Part shown: positions 25,035 to 34,363 of the stretch, in pieces
How positions within the stretch are numbered: the stretch's first letter is position 1
How the letters are laid out: every line of letters begins with the position of its first letter
Source of the DNA: CAZAGD01 sp049699975
Lineage (GTDB): Bacteria > Desulfobacterota > SM23-61
Direction: 5' to 3'
DNA length: 48,859 nt
Assembly: GCA_049699975.1 (NCBI GenBank)
Contig: JBNAWB010000002.1
Coordinates: 1-48,859 of the forward strand
Position numbers and translations under genes: made by a program
Notes under the pieces: model-generated
The model's input: only the letters and a program-made list of their open reading frames with translations
What the model was told of the DNA's origin: nothing
Databases searched by the model: none

Positions 25035-25455
25035 CTCCTATTTTTATTTCTCCCCCGATGAGCACCTTAGCAAAAATTCCTTCCCGGGGCATAACACAAT
25101 CACCCGCTTGGTAATATACGGCGCAGCGCGTATGACATTCTTTGCCAATCTGCGTAACTTCTAAAAGCGTTTGGGGGCCGATGCGAAATTTGGTTCCGAT
25201 GGGTAATTGGAGCAAGTCCAAACCTTCCGTAGTAATATTTTCCGCAAAATCCCCCGGGCCTACTTTTAGGCCCTTGGCCACCATCTTATCTATGGACTCT
25301 TTGGCCAAAAGGCTCACTTGCCGCGGCCATTTTCCGGCATGAGCATCATCTTGTAAACCAAAATCCACAAGAAGACACCCTTTCCCCACGTTGGTCTTCT
25401 TGGTTCCCTTGCCTTTGCTTATATTCACGGCTACAACTTTACCTGTTCTTTTCAT
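24994..25455 (-). CDS. MOSC domain-containing protein
   Basis: A 153-residue MOSC protein. The family core is visible: VNISKGKGTKK at the N-terminus, RQVSLLAKESID, GDFAENITTEGLDL, IGTKFRIGP, and the conserved cysteine in GKECHTRC (about 109-114). MOSC domains bind sulfur carriers linked to Mo cofactor and Fe-S metabolism. It overlaps the upstream hypothetical gene by 4 bp (ATGA) and the downstream mogA by 41 bp, so all are translated from one message. Confidence 0.85.
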   Translation of the reverse strand: MKRTGKVVAVNISKGKGTKKTNVGKGCLLVDFGLQDDAHAGKWPRQVSLLAKESIDKMVAKGLKVGPGDFAENITTEGLDLLQLPIGTKFRIGPQTLLEVTQIGKECHTRCAVYYQAGDCVMPREGIFAKVLIGGEIKIGDEIFVLAGNSDHK

Positions 25456-26036
25456 TTCCCCGCTCGCTTGAGTAACAATTGTGCTGCCGCTTTGGCCAAG
25501 ACATTAGATACATTCTTACTTCGGGAAAGATTCTTCAGATCTCTCTCCTGCAAATGATCCAGAAAACGGAGGGCCACGGCTAAAGGAGTCTTGGGATTAT
25601 TTACCAAAGCAAGCTTTAAAGCATAGTTTTTTATCCAATTTTTATTCCGGGCAATGTATTTATATACTTCTTCCGGAAGATTCCTCTGTTGGGCATAAGT
25701 GAAAACATCGTTTTCAGTGAGTTTAGGGCTGCGCAAGACAGCCATGACCACAGCTTTATTGTGGTCGAGGATTAGAATGTTACGGGCCTCTCTATTACCC
25801 ACCATGGCCAGCCGAATTTTCTGCGGTATACTCATTTTGATAATCTTCTGGTATAGATTTTGCCTCTGCTCGTCAGTCAACTGCTCTTGCCAATCATAAA
25901 TTAAATCTGGAGAAAAATCAGCGGCATCTTCTTCTTTTACCTCTATGCTCTCTAATAGACGTTCTGCTTCTTCTATCTCTTGATCGGCAGAGAGGGGATT
26001 ATTTTTTTCTCCCCTGATTTCTTCTCTCCACACCAT
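25452..26036 (-). CDS. Conserved helical-repeat hypothetical protein
   Basis: A 194-residue protein of unknown function. The first 50 residues are acidic; the rest looks all-helical with repeat-like units built on NREARNILI, RSPKLTENDVF, NKNWIKNYALKLALVNNPKTPLAVALRFLDHL and RDLKNLSRSKNV. This resembles HEAT or variant leucine-rich repeat proteins that I recall as common hypotheticals in Desulfobacterota. It has no signal peptide and no catalytic motif. It sits between the EF-G-like gene (31 bp gap) and the MOSC gene (4-bp overlap), so it is part of that operon. A scaffold or binding role is only a guess. Confidence 0.65.
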   Translation of the reverse strand: MVWREEIRGEKNNPLSADQEIEEAERLLESIEVKEEDAADFSPDLIYDWQEQLTDEQRQNLYQKIIKMSIPQKIRLAMVGNREARNILILDHNKAVVMAVLRSPKLTENDVFTYAQQRNLPEEVYKYIARNKNWIKNYALKLALVNNPKTPLAVALRFLDHLQERDLKNLSRSKNVSNVLAKAAAQLLLKRAGK

Positions 26037-26067
26037 ACCCGTTATTAATTCAAAGGCTTATTCTGGC

Positions 26068-28158
26068 TTATTCTTCTTTCGGCGGCGTTTTAGCAGCGGC
26101 GATTATCTTTTCGGCCAGGTGGGCCGGAACTTCTTCGTAATGAGAAAATTCCATGGCGAATGAACCCCGGCCACTGGTCATGGAAGTAAGGTCCGGGGCG
26201 TATTTCATGACCTCGGCCAAAGGAACTTGGGCTTTGATTAATTGCCCTTTAGAACGGGGTTCTACCGCCAAAACCCTTCCTCGCCGGCTATTGAGATCCC
26301 CGATCACATCACCCATATACTCATCGGGCACAAACACTTCTATATTCATAATTGGCTCTAAGAGTACTGGATTAGTCTCCAATACCCCTTTTCTAAAGGC
26401 CATGGAGGCCGCTATCTTGAAGGCAATTTCCGATGAGTCAACTTCGTGGGATTTGCCATCATAAAATTTAACTTTCACATCTACGACGGGGTAACCGGCC
26501 AAAACCCCGCTCTGCATAGCCTCTAAAACTCCCTTTTCTACAGCCGGGACAAAGTTCCGGGGCACGTTCATCCCCACCAAGGCATTCTCAAATTCAAAAC
26601 CTTTTCCCCGCGGAAGGGGAGAAAGCTCAAAATGTACTTCCGCAAATTGGCCGCGCCCCCCACTTTGTTTTTTATGGCGGTAAATAATCCCACTCTTGGT
26701 TGATTTTATAGTCTCTTTATAAGGAATTTTGGGTGTCTTCAAGGTGACTTCTACGCCAAACTTCCTCTTTAATTTCTCTACGGTAACTTCCACGTGGACC
26801 TGCCCCATTCCCGAGAGGATCAACTCTTTGGTCTGTTCATCGCGCTGCACCCTAATCGTCGGGTCTTCTTCGCATAGACGCAGAAGAGCCGTGGTTATCT
26901 TCTCTTCATCACCTTTCGATTTGGGGGCTACGGCAAAAGACACGGGCGGCACCGGCATGGTGATTCCTCGATAAATTATGGGCTTTTTTTCATCGCAGAT
27001 CGTATCCCAGGTAGTGGTTTCGCGCAGTTTGGCCACGGCGGCAATATCCCCCGGCCCCACGCTCTCAATCGGCTTCTGGTTCTTTCCTTCCAGCTGCAAA
27101 ATCTGGCCAAAACGCTCTTTAACCTCTTTATTAGCATTGTACAAAGTAGAATCGGCTTGGAGAGTTCCGGACCAAGTGCGGAATATGGTTAGCTTACCCG
27201 CATAAGGATCGGCCAAGGTTTTAAAGACAAAAGCTGAGAAGGGTTCATCTTCGGTCGGTTGCCGAATTTCTTCTTCTTTGGTGGCTGGATTGAGGCCTTT
27301 AGCCGGCCCCCGCTCTAAGGGGGAAGGAAGATAATTAATTATCGCCTCTAATAAAGGCTGGACGCCTATATTTTTAAGACCCGAACCACAAAGCACGGGA
27401 AAGATGGTTTTGCTAAGTACTCCTTTTCTCAATCCTTGGGCTAATTCCGCAGAAGAAAGTTCTTGGCCTTCTAAATACTTTTCTAATAAAGCATCATCAG
27501 CCTCAGCTATAACTTCCACCAATTTTTCCCTGGCCTTTTTAGCTTCCTCTACCAAATTAGCCGGAATCTCTCCCTTCTTCATCTTACCGCTTAAGTTGTT
27601 CTCAAAAAGTGCCGCTTCCATACTTAAAAGATCTATTACTCCCGCAAAGGATTCTTCGGCCCCGATGGGCATCTGAATAGGAATGGCTTTGGGAGTTAGA
27701 ATTTTTTGAATATCCGCCAAAGCTTGGAAGAAGTTTGCTCTTTCACGGTCCATCTTGGAGATGAAAAAAAGGCGGGGCAGCTCGAATTGCCCAGCGTATT
27801 CCCAGACCTTCTCTGTTTGGACTTCCACTCCGGAAACCGCATCCACCACGATTATTGCTCCATCAACTGCTTGCAAGCTATTTTTGGTATCCATAATGAA
27901 ATTGGCATCCCCCGGAGTATCCACCAGGTTAATTTTATGTTTATCCCACTCCACATGATGAAAGGAAGAACTGATACTAAGGTTGCGTTTAATTTCTTCT
28001 GGTTCAAAATCCATGACCGAGGTGCCATCGTCTACGCGCCCTAAACGATCTGTCTGTCCTCCATCAAAGAGCATTGCTTCCGCTAAAGTTGTTTTTCCGG
28101 CTTTGCCGTGAGCTATAAGGGCCACGTTGCGCAAGCGGCCAGTTTCATATTTCCTCAT
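26068..28158 (-). CDS. Elongation factor G-like GTPase (EF-G paralog)
   Basis: A 696-residue translational GTPase with the five-domain EF-G layout. It is a paralog rather than the main FusA: G1 reads AHGKAGKTT (16-24) instead of the usual GHVDAGKTT, switch II reads DTPGDANF (80-87) with Asp where EF-G has the catalytic His, and G4 is SKMD (about 134) rather than NKMD. These features match the EF-G-like subfamily that coexists with true EF-G. Its role in translation is not settled. A minus-strand promoter (TTTACC, 17 bp, TATAAT) lies upstream. AAGGAG precedes the ATG. Confidence 0.88.
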   Translation of the reverse strand: MRKYETGRLRNVALIAHGKAGKTTLAEAMLFDGGQTDRLGRVDDGTSVMDFEPEEIKRNLSISSSFHHVEWDKHKINLVDTPGDANFIMDTKNSLQAVDGAIIVVDAVSGVEVQTEKVWEYAGQFELPRLFFISKMDRERANFFQALADIQKILTPKAIPIQMPIGAEESFAGVIDLLSMEAALFENNLSGKMKKGEIPANLVEEAKKAREKLVEVIAEADDALLEKYLEGQELSSAELAQGLRKGVLSKTIFPVLCGSGLKNIGVQPLLEAIINYLPSPLERGPAKGLNPATKEEEIRQPTEDEPFSAFVFKTLADPYAGKLTIFRTWSGTLQADSTLYNANKEVKERFGQILQLEGKNQKPIESVGPGDIAAVAKLRETTTWDTICDEKKPIIYRGITMPVPPVSFAVAPKSKGDEEKITTALLRLCEEDPTIRVQRDEQTKELILSGMGQVHVEVTVEKLKRKFGVEVTLKTPKIPYKETIKSTKSGIIYRHKKQSGGRGQFAEVHFELSPLPRGKGFEFENALVGMNVPRNFVPAVEKGVLEAMQSGVLAGYPVVDVKVKFYDGKSHEVDSSEIAFKIAASMAFRKGVLETNPVLLEPIMNIEVFVPDEYMGDVIGDLNSRRGRVLAVEPRSKGQLIKAQVPLAEVMKYAPDLTSMTSGRGSFAMEFSHYEEVPAHLAEKIIAAAKTPPKEE

Positions 28159-28193
28159 ATCTACTCCTTATTTTTATTGAATTTCCGCGATAA

Positions 28194-28222
28194 ATTATAT
28201 TATGATTTATTTTTAAGGTAAA
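28194..28222 (-). promoter_or_regulatory. Promoter of the EF-G-like/MOSC/mogA operon
   Basis: On the minus strand TTTACC (28222-28217), a 17-bp spacer, then a perfect TATAAT (28199-28194), about 36 bp before the EF-G-like ATG at 28158. It lies in the divergent gap with xerC. Confidence 0.6.
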
Positions 28223-28244
28223 AAACAAGAATAAAATTTTGGGC

Positions 28245-29165
28245 ATGCAGCAGCTAATCGATAAATTCTTAAAATTCCTGGTCATCGAAAAGAACGTCTC
28301 TCCTCATACTTCGAAAGCCTATGCGGCTGATCTGAAGGAATTTCATGAGTTCTTGCTTGCTTCTGGTTTTCCGCCAACGGGCGCTGGGCAAATGGATGTG
28401 CAAAAAATCGATCATTTAATGATCCGCGCCTTCCTCAGCCATTTATACCAGAAACGTAAAAAAAAATCTTCTTTAGCCCGGAAGTTAGCAGCTTTACGCA
28501 GTTTTTTCCGGTTCTTGGTCGATGAAAGAATCTTAGCCACTAATCCGGCCGAAATTATTTCTACCCCTCGGCAAGAGAAAGCACTACCAACTTTTCTACC
28601 GGTAGATGAGATATTTTCTCTTTTGGAAGCAGTACCCCCAAACAGCGTCTGGAGCGCTCGCGACCGAGCTATCTTAGAAGTTCTTTACTCCTCTGGTCTG
28701 CGGGTGAGTGAGTTAGTGGGGCTAAACGACGGGGATGTAGATTTCTCTCTGGAAATTCTGAAGGTGGTAGGTAAGGGAAGAAAAGAAAGGATTGTGCCTA
28801 TTGGGGAGAAAGCCCTCCAAGCATTAAAAATTTATTTGCCCCAGAGGGATCAAGTGTTAGCTTCTTTGCCCCAAAAAATTAATCCTGTCCCATTATTCAT
28901 TAACAAATGGGGAGGACGCTTGACGGCCCGGAGTGTGGCTCGTCTATTGCAAAAATACATAAAAAAATGTGGTTTGCTGCGTAAGATTAGTCCCCATGCG
29001 TTGCGGCACTCTTTTGCTACTCATCTCCTCGATGCCGGGGCGGACTTGCGCGCCATCCAAGAAATGTTAGGCCATGTGAGTCTTTCCACAACCCAGAGAT
29101 ACACCCATGTCAGCTTAGATCGGCTCATGGAAGTATACGACCGGGCTCATCCGCGGGCGAAGTGA
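28245..29165 (+). CDS. xerC: Tyrosine recombinase XerC
   Basis: A 306-residue site-specific recombinase that resolves chromosome dimers at dif with XerD. The N-terminal SAM-like domain spans about 1-100. The catalytic set is visible: Arg in SSGLRVSEL (about 151), Lys in GKGRKER, HxxR in HALRHSFATHLL, the second His in LGHVSLSTTQ, and the nucleophilic Tyr in RYTHVS. I chose ATG 28245; TTG 28239 is two codons upstream. The Shine-Dalgarno is weak. xerC-hslV-hslU is a conserved order in many bacteria and supports chromosomal location here. Confidence 0.9.
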   Translation: MQQLIDKFLKFLVIEKNVSPHTSKAYAADLKEFHEFLLASGFPPTGAGQMDVQKIDHLMIRAFLSHLYQKRKKKSSLARKLAALRSFFRFLVDERILATNPAEIISTPRQEKALPTFLPVDEIFSLLEAVPPNSVWSARDRAILEVLYSSGLRVSELVGLNDGDVDFSLEILKVVGKGRKERIVPIGEKALQALKIYLPQRDQVLASLPQKINPVPLFINKWGGRLTARSVARLLQKYIKKCGLLRKISPHALRHSFATHLLDAGADLRAIQEMLGHVSLSTTQRYTHVSLDRLMEVYDRAHPRAK

Positions 29166-29184
29166 AAAATGAGGTGAGGTATAG

Positions 29185-29769
29185 ATGTCAGCTATGGAAA
29201 ATAGGAATTTGCCAAAAGAAAAAATGATCGGTACTACCGTTATCGTCGTCCGGCGCAAAGGGAAAGTGGCCATGGCCGGGGACGGCCAAGTGACTATTGG
29301 TAACACGGTCATGAAACACGGAGCCAAAAAGGTCCGACGGTTATATAAAGATCAAGTCATCGCCGGCTTTGCCGGAGCCACGGCTGATGCCTTTACTCTT
29401 TTTGAAAGGTTCGAAAATAAATTAGAACAATACCGCGGCAACTTGGCGCGCGCGGCCGTGGAATTGGCCAAAGACTGGCGCACCGACCGCCTCCTTCGTC
29501 GCTTAGAAGCTCTATTAGTGGTGGCTGACCAGAACACTACCCTCATCTTATCTGGTAATGGAGATATAATAGAACCTGATGAGGAAGTAGCGGCTATCGG
29601 CAGTGGGGGAAGTTATGCCCTGGCCGCGGCCAAGGCTTTGCTTAAATACTCTGATCTGGAAGCCAAAGAAATTGCCTTAGAGGCCATGCGCATTGCCTCT
29701 GAAATTTGTATTTATACAAATAATCAAATAGTAATCGAAGAATTGGAAACTTCTTCCAGCGTCAAATAA
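29185..29769 (+). CDS. hslV: ATP-dependent protease subunit HslV
   Basis: A 194-residue proteasome-like peptidase that forms the HslVU protease. The catalytic N-terminal threonine should be the first Thr of TTVIVVRRKGKV, followed by the conserved AMAGDGQVT. With the ATG at 29185, which has the better ribosome site (GAGGTGAGG), 16 residues precede that Thr. An in-frame ATG at 29224 would leave only MIG, the usual short propeptide. Either way the Thr must be exposed by processing. It lies 23 bp upstream of hslU. Confidence 0.92.
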   Translation: MSAMENRNLPKEKMIGTTVIVVRRKGKVAMAGDGQVTIGNTVMKHGAKKVRRLYKDQVIAGFAGATADAFTLFERFENKLEQYRGNLARAAVELAKDWRTDRLLRRLEALLVVADQNTTLILSGNGDIIEPDEEVAAIGSGGSYALAAAKALLKYSDLEAKEIALEAMRIASEICIYTNNQIVIEELETSSSVK

Positions 29770-29792
29770 AGAAATTTAAAGGCTGAATAACC

Positions 29793-31208
29793 ATGAGAAA
29801 TGCTAAAGAAGAAAATGAATGGCGGCCCTTAACGCCGCGGGAAATTGTTGCGGAACTTGATAAATACATTATTGGCCAGCAGAATGCCAAACGGGCTGTA
29901 GCCATTGCTTTGCGCAATCGGTGGCGCAGGCAGCAAGTAAGCCAGGATTTGCGCGACGAGATTGCCCCCAAGAACATAATTATGATTGGCCCCACCGGCG
30001 TGGGCAAAACGGAAATTGCCCGCCGGTTAGCCAAATTGGCTCAGGCCCCCTTTTTGAAGGTAGAGGCCTCTAAATTTACCGAAGTCGGCTATGTAGGGCG
30101 AGACGTGGAATCCATGGTTCGAGATTTAACTGACCTGGCCGTAAACATGGTGCGGGCCGAAGAGACCAAAAAAATCCAGGCCAAAGCCCGGGAAGCAGCC
30201 GAAGAGCGGATGTTGGATTTGCTCTTGCCCCCCGTAAGAAAAAGGTCTGCCGCCAAGGCCACGGAAATAATTTTGGCCTCCGAAGAGAGCGATAATCTCG
30301 TGGCCACTGCCGGCGAAAAACGGGAGTCTTTTTTAACCAGAGAAAAACTTAGACAGATGCTCCGGGCCGGTTTACTCAATGAACGCACCGTAGAATTAGA
30401 ATTGACCCAACGCAATTTACCCATCATTGAGGTTTTTTCCAGTGCCGGTATGGAAGAAATGGATATAAATCTCCGCGAAATGTTTAGCAGTCTCCTCCCT
30501 AAAAAGACCAAGAAAAAAAGAGTTAAGGTCCCCGAAGGGCTGGAGTTGCTCGCGGAAGAGGAAGCTCAGAAACTCATCGATATGGATAAGGTAACGAGCT
30601 TAGCCATTCAAAGGGTTGAACAAGCAGGGATCATCTTTCTCGATGAAATAGATAAAATTGCCGGGCGCGAAACTACACATGGACCTGATGTTTCTCGGGA
30701 AGGGGTCCAGCGGGATCTTTTGCCCATCGTCGAAGGTACTACCGTAACCACTCGCTATGGATTAGTCAAGACTGACCATATTCTTTTTATCGCGGCGGGA
30801 GCTTTCCACGTCTCTAAGCCCGCCGATCTAATTCCTGAGCTGCAAGGTCGCTTCCCCATTCGAGTGGAATTAGATCCCTTGCACCGGGAAGATTTTATCC
30901 GCATCCTCACTGAACCCCAAAACGCGTTGATTAAGCAATATAAAGCTTTATTGGCCACAGAAGATATCAATTTAGAGTTCACTCCCGAAGCAATCGAAGA
31001 GATTGCGGAAATTGCTACTTTGGTCAACCAGCGCACAGAAAATATTGGTGCCCGCCGTTTACATACGATCATGGAAAAACTCTTAGAAGACATCTCTTTT
31101 TCAGCTCCTGACCAAAGAGGAAGGAATATCCTCATCGATGCCCAATACGTGCGGGATAAGCTAAGCACGATTATCAAAGATGAAGATTTAAGCCGCTACA
31201 TATTGTAA
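29793..31208 (+). CDS. hslU: ATP-dependent protease ATPase subunit HslU
   Basis: A 471-residue AAA+ unfoldase partner of HslV. The N-terminal block LTPREIVAELDKYIIGQQNAK is diagnostic. Walker A GPTGVGKT is at about 66-73, Walker B GIIFLDEIDKIA begins at about 279, the I-domain occupies roughly 110-240, and sensor II lies in GARRLHTIMEKLLEDISF. The C-terminal LSRYIL is the tail that docks into HslV. Length and motifs are normal. Confidence 0.94.
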   Translation: MRNAKEENEWRPLTPREIVAELDKYIIGQQNAKRAVAIALRNRWRRQQVSQDLRDEIAPKNIIMIGPTGVGKTEIARRLAKLAQAPFLKVEASKFTEVGYVGRDVESMVRDLTDLAVNMVRAEETKKIQAKAREAAEERMLDLLLPPVRKRSAAKATEIILASEESDNLVATAGEKRESFLTREKLRQMLRAGLLNERTVELELTQRNLPIIEVFSSAGMEEMDINLREMFSSLLPKKTKKKRVKVPEGLELLAEEEAQKLIDMDKVTSLAIQRVEQAGIIFLDEIDKIAGRETTHGPDVSREGVQRDLLPIVEGTTVTTRYGLVKTDHILFIAAGAFHVSKPADLIPELQGRFPIRVELDPLHREDFIRILTEPQNALIKQYKALLATEDINLEFTPEAIEEIAEIATLVNQRTENIGARRLHTIMEKLLEDISFSAPDQRGRNILIDAQYVRDKLSTIIKDEDLSRYIL

Positions 31209-31233
31209 AGGATAATGGTAGAGGAGGAAAAAA

Positions 31234-32112
31234 ATGCAGAGTTTAATTGAAAAAGCAGACATCCTCTTAGAAGCTTTACCCTACATCCAGCGTTTTTTCA
31301 ATAAAACCATGGTCATCAAATACGGCGGGCATGCCATGGAAAACGAAGAGTTAAAAGTGAGTTTTATCCGCGATGTAATTCTGCTCAATTTTATTGGTTT
31401 ACGCCCGGTAATCGTGCATGGCGGCGGTCCCCAAATTGACGGCATGTTAGACAAAATAGGGATAAAATCTAAATTCGTGGAAGGCATGAGAGTGACCGAC
31501 GAAGAAACGATGAGCATAGTAGAAATGGTCTTGGTGGGTAAAATAAATAAAGAGTTAGTTTCTTTGATAAATCAACATGGCGGGCAGGCCGTGGGCCTTT
31601 CCGGGATGGATGGGAATATTATCCGGGCGCGCAAACTCTGGATTTCTCGGAAAGGCAAAGACGCTTCCGAAAAAGAGCTTTTAGATATTGGTTTAGTAGG
31701 AGAGGTTGAATCAGTTAATCCTGAGCTAATTGAAAGTATCAGAAATAATAAATGGATACCGGTAATTGCGCCGGTGGGCGTAGGCCCTGATGGAGAAATG
31801 TACAATATCAATGCCGACCTGGTGGCAGGAAAAATAGCTGCGGCTTTGAAAGCAGAAAAATTTATCCTCCTTACGGATGTGGAAGGTGTTTTGGACAGCC
31901 AGAAGAAGCTTATCTCCACCATGAATGCCGAAATGGCCGATCATTATCTGCGCGAAGGGATAATCACGGGCGGGATGATCCCTAAAGTAAACTGTTGTCT
32001 CCAAGCCTTACGGGAAGGCGTGAAAAAAACCCATATTATTGATGGCCGCGTGAAGCACGCCATCTTATTAGAAATTTTCACTGATGAAGGAATAGGGACG
32101 CAGATTTATTAA
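31234..32112 (+). CDS. argB: Acetylglutamate kinase ArgB
   Basis: A 292-residue amino acid kinase that phosphorylates N-acetylglutamate, the second step of cyclic arginine synthesis. Motifs: KYGGHAM near residue 30, VHGGGPQID near 65, and ITGGMIPKVNCCLQAL near 247. The N-terminal helix (residues 1-25, IEKADILLEALPYIQRFF) is the extension found in hexameric, arginine-inhibited NAGK enzymes, so feedback inhibition by arginine is likely. GAGGAGG precedes the ATG. It begins argBDFG directly behind hslU (25 bp). Confidence 0.94.
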   Translation: MQSLIEKADILLEALPYIQRFFNKTMVIKYGGHAMENEELKVSFIRDVILLNFIGLRPVIVHGGGPQIDGMLDKIGIKSKFVEGMRVTDEETMSIVEMVLVGKINKELVSLINQHGGQAVGLSGMDGNIIRARKLWISRKGKDASEKELLDIGLVGEVESVNPELIESIRNNKWIPVIAPVGVGPDGEMYNINADLVAGKIAAALKAEKFILLTDVEGVLDSQKKLISTMNAEMADHYLREGIITGGMIPKVNCCLQALREGVKKTHIIDGRVKHAILLEIFTDEGIGTQIY

Positions 32113-32206
32113 ATATATTAACCACAGAGACCCCGAGATCACTAAGGCCTAATATGAAGTTAAGCCCTTTTTAAAAAAATAAAATAGAAAAAAGAAAGGG
32201 AAAGAG

Positions 32207-33400
32207 ATGAACAACGAAGAGTTAATCAAGGTTTCCCAAGAAGTGCTCATGCAAAATTACGGGCGGCAACCGCTAGTGCTGGTTAAAGGGGAAGGTAGCC
32301 GCGTATGGGATGCCGATGGGAAAGAATATATTGATTTTGTGGCCGGCATCGGAGTTTGTAATTTAGGCCACTGCTATCCCAAGGTCGTCCAAGCTATCCA
32401 AGAGCAGGCGCAAAGATTACTGCACGTCTCTAATCTTTACCACATTGCTCCCCAAATTGAATTAGCCCGCCTTTTAGTCCATCACTCCTTTGCTGATCGG
32501 GTTTTTTTCTGTAATAGCGGAACGGAAGCAAATGAAGCCGCCATCAAATTAGCTCGCAAATATAGTTACGATCATTTTGGTTCAGGTAGATACGAAATAA
32601 TTTGTGCCCAGAAATCTTTCCATGGCCGGACCATGGGTTCCCTTTCGGCTACCGGGCAGGAAAAATTTCATAAAGGCTTTGAGCCCCTTCTGCCCGGTTT
32701 CAAATACGTTCCCTTTAATGATTTAAAAGCCATGGCCGCAGCAGTGAGCAAGGCCACTTGCGCGATAATGGTTGAACCCATCCAAGCCGAAGGAGGGGTA
32801 AACATACCCGCCGATGATTATCTCTTAGGGTTACGCCGTTTGTGCGATGAGCAAAAACTGCTCTTGATTTATGACGAAATCCAAGTAGGCATGGGGCGGA
32901 CCGGAAAACTTTTTGCCTATGAACATTACGGGGCTGCTCCGGATATTATGACCATGGCCAAAGGCTTAGCCGGGGGAGTACCCATCGGGGCTACTTTAGC
33001 GCGGGAAGAGGTGGCTAAAAGCTTTACGCCGGGCACCCACGCGGCCACCTTTGGCGGAAATCCTTTGGCCACCGCTGCCGGTGTGGCGGCTCTGCGCGCG
33101 ACTTTGGAAGATGGTATCTTAGATAACTGTCGAAAAACCTCCCAATATTTCCGGCAACGACTGCAAGAGTTACAGAAAAAATATTCCTTTATCGTAGAGG
33201 TGCGCGGCAAAGGGCTAATGATCGGTATGGAACTCAATCGGGAAGGGAAGGATGTAGTCACTGAGTGTTTGCGGAGAGGATTACTTATCAACTGCACCAA
33301 CGAAACAGTCCTGCGCTTTGTCCCGCCTTTGATCATCAAGGAAGAAGAAATTGATCGCCTTATCCGGGCTTTGGATGAGATTTTTAATTCCTGGTCTTAA
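32207..33400 (+). CDS. argD: Acetylornithine aminotransferase ArgD
   Basis: A 397-residue class III PLP aminotransferase that makes N-acetylornithine; ArgD often also serves as succinyldiaminopimelate aminotransferase in lysine synthesis. The PLP lysine is K252 in TMAKGLAGG, and the family blocks SNLYHIAPQ, FCNSGTEANEAAIKLAR, FHGRTMGSLSATGQ and YDEIQVGMGRTG are complete. A 94-bp gap separates it from argB and contains a fragment of the ACCACAGAGA type. AAAGGGAAAGAG precedes the ATG. Confidence 0.93.
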   Translation: MNNEELIKVSQEVLMQNYGRQPLVLVKGEGSRVWDADGKEYIDFVAGIGVCNLGHCYPKVVQAIQEQAQRLLHVSNLYHIAPQIELARLLVHHSFADRVFFCNSGTEANEAAIKLARKYSYDHFGSGRYEIICAQKSFHGRTMGSLSATGQEKFHKGFEPLLPGFKYVPFNDLKAMAAAVSKATCAIMVEPIQAEGGVNIPADDYLLGLRRLCDEQKLLLIYDEIQVGMGRTGKLFAYEHYGAAPDIMTMAKGLAGGVPIGATLAREEVAKSFTPGTHAATFGGNPLATAAGVAALRATLEDGILDNCRKTSQYFRQRLQELQKKYSFIVEVRGKGLMIGMELNREGKDVVTECLRRGLLINCTNETVLRFVPPLIIKEEEIDRLIRALDEIFNSWS

Positions 33401-33412
33401 GAGAGGAAAATT

Positions 33413-34330
33413 ATGAAAAGAGATTTTTTGCGCCTCACCGATCTGGCGGCGAAGGAAATAGATTTATTACTGAAGAAAAGCCTGCAAATTAAAAGAAGAT
33501 GGCAAAAAGGAATAGCCTATACCCCTCTGGTGGGCAAATCTTTGGGCTTAATTTTTGATAAACCATCCACCCGCACGCGCGTTTCCTTCGAGGTAGCCAT
33601 GACCCACCTGGGTGGCCATGCCCTTTATCTCGATCCGGGCACAACCCAATTAAGAAGGGGAGAGTCCATAGCTGATTCGGCACGGGTACTTTCCCGCTAC
33701 TTTGACGGCCTGGTGCTCAGGACTTTTGCCCAAAGAACTATCGAAGAATGGGCCCAGTGGGCATCGATTCCCGTTATAAATGGCTTAACTGACCTCCTCC
33801 ATCCCTGCCAGGTCTTTTGCGACCTTTTGACTATCTTGGAGAAGAAGGGTACTTATCAAGGTTTGAAGATCGCCTATATTGGCGACGGGAATAATATGGC
33901 CAATACCTGGATAGAAGCCGCTTCTCTAATCGACATTAAATTATCTTTAGCTTGTCCCCCGGGTTACCAACCAGATGCGGCCATCTTAAGCGAAGCAAAA
34001 AAGAAAGGAGCGGCCATAGAAATTTCCACCGATCCTTTTTCGGCCGCAGAAAAAGCCGATGTGCTTTACACGGATGTGTGGGCTTCTATGGGGCAAGAAA
34101 AGGAAAGGAAAAAACGACGCAAGCATTTTCAAGGATTTCAGATAAATGACTCTCTTCTGCGCCAAGCTAAGAAAGAAGCTTTGGTTATGCACTGTCTGCC
34201 TGCGCACCCGGGTGAAGAGATAACTGCGGAGGTGTTCAATGGGCCGCAATCTATTGTTTTTGATCAAGCCGAAAATCGGCTCCATGGGCAAAAAATTATT
34301 TTGACATATTTGTTAAAAGGAAAAATATAA
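33413..34330 (+). CDS. argF: Ornithine carbamoyltransferase ArgF
   Basis: A 305-residue enzyme that makes citrulline from ornithine and carbamoyl phosphate. The carbamoyl-phosphate loop STRTR is at 52-56, HPCQ near 129, the ornithine-binding DVWASMGQE near 223, and HCLPAHPGEEI near 261. It lies 12 bp after argD, so it is co-transcribed. Length is standard. Confidence 0.94.
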   Translation: MKRDFLRLTDLAAKEIDLLLKKSLQIKRRWQKGIAYTPLVGKSLGLIFDKPSTRTRVSFEVAMTHLGGHALYLDPGTTQLRRGESIADSARVLSRYFDGLVLRTFAQRTIEEWAQWASIPVINGLTDLLHPCQVFCDLLTILEKKGTYQGLKIAYIGDGNNMANTWIEAASLIDIKLSLACPPGYQPDAAILSEAKKKGAAIEISTDPFSAAEKADVLYTDVWASMGQEKERKKRRKHFQGFQINDSLLRQAKKEALVMHCLPAHPGEEITAEVFNGPQSIVFDQAENRLHGQKIILTYLLKGKI

Positions 34331-34363
34331 AAAGAACAATTTTGCCTCAAGGAGAAGATAAAA

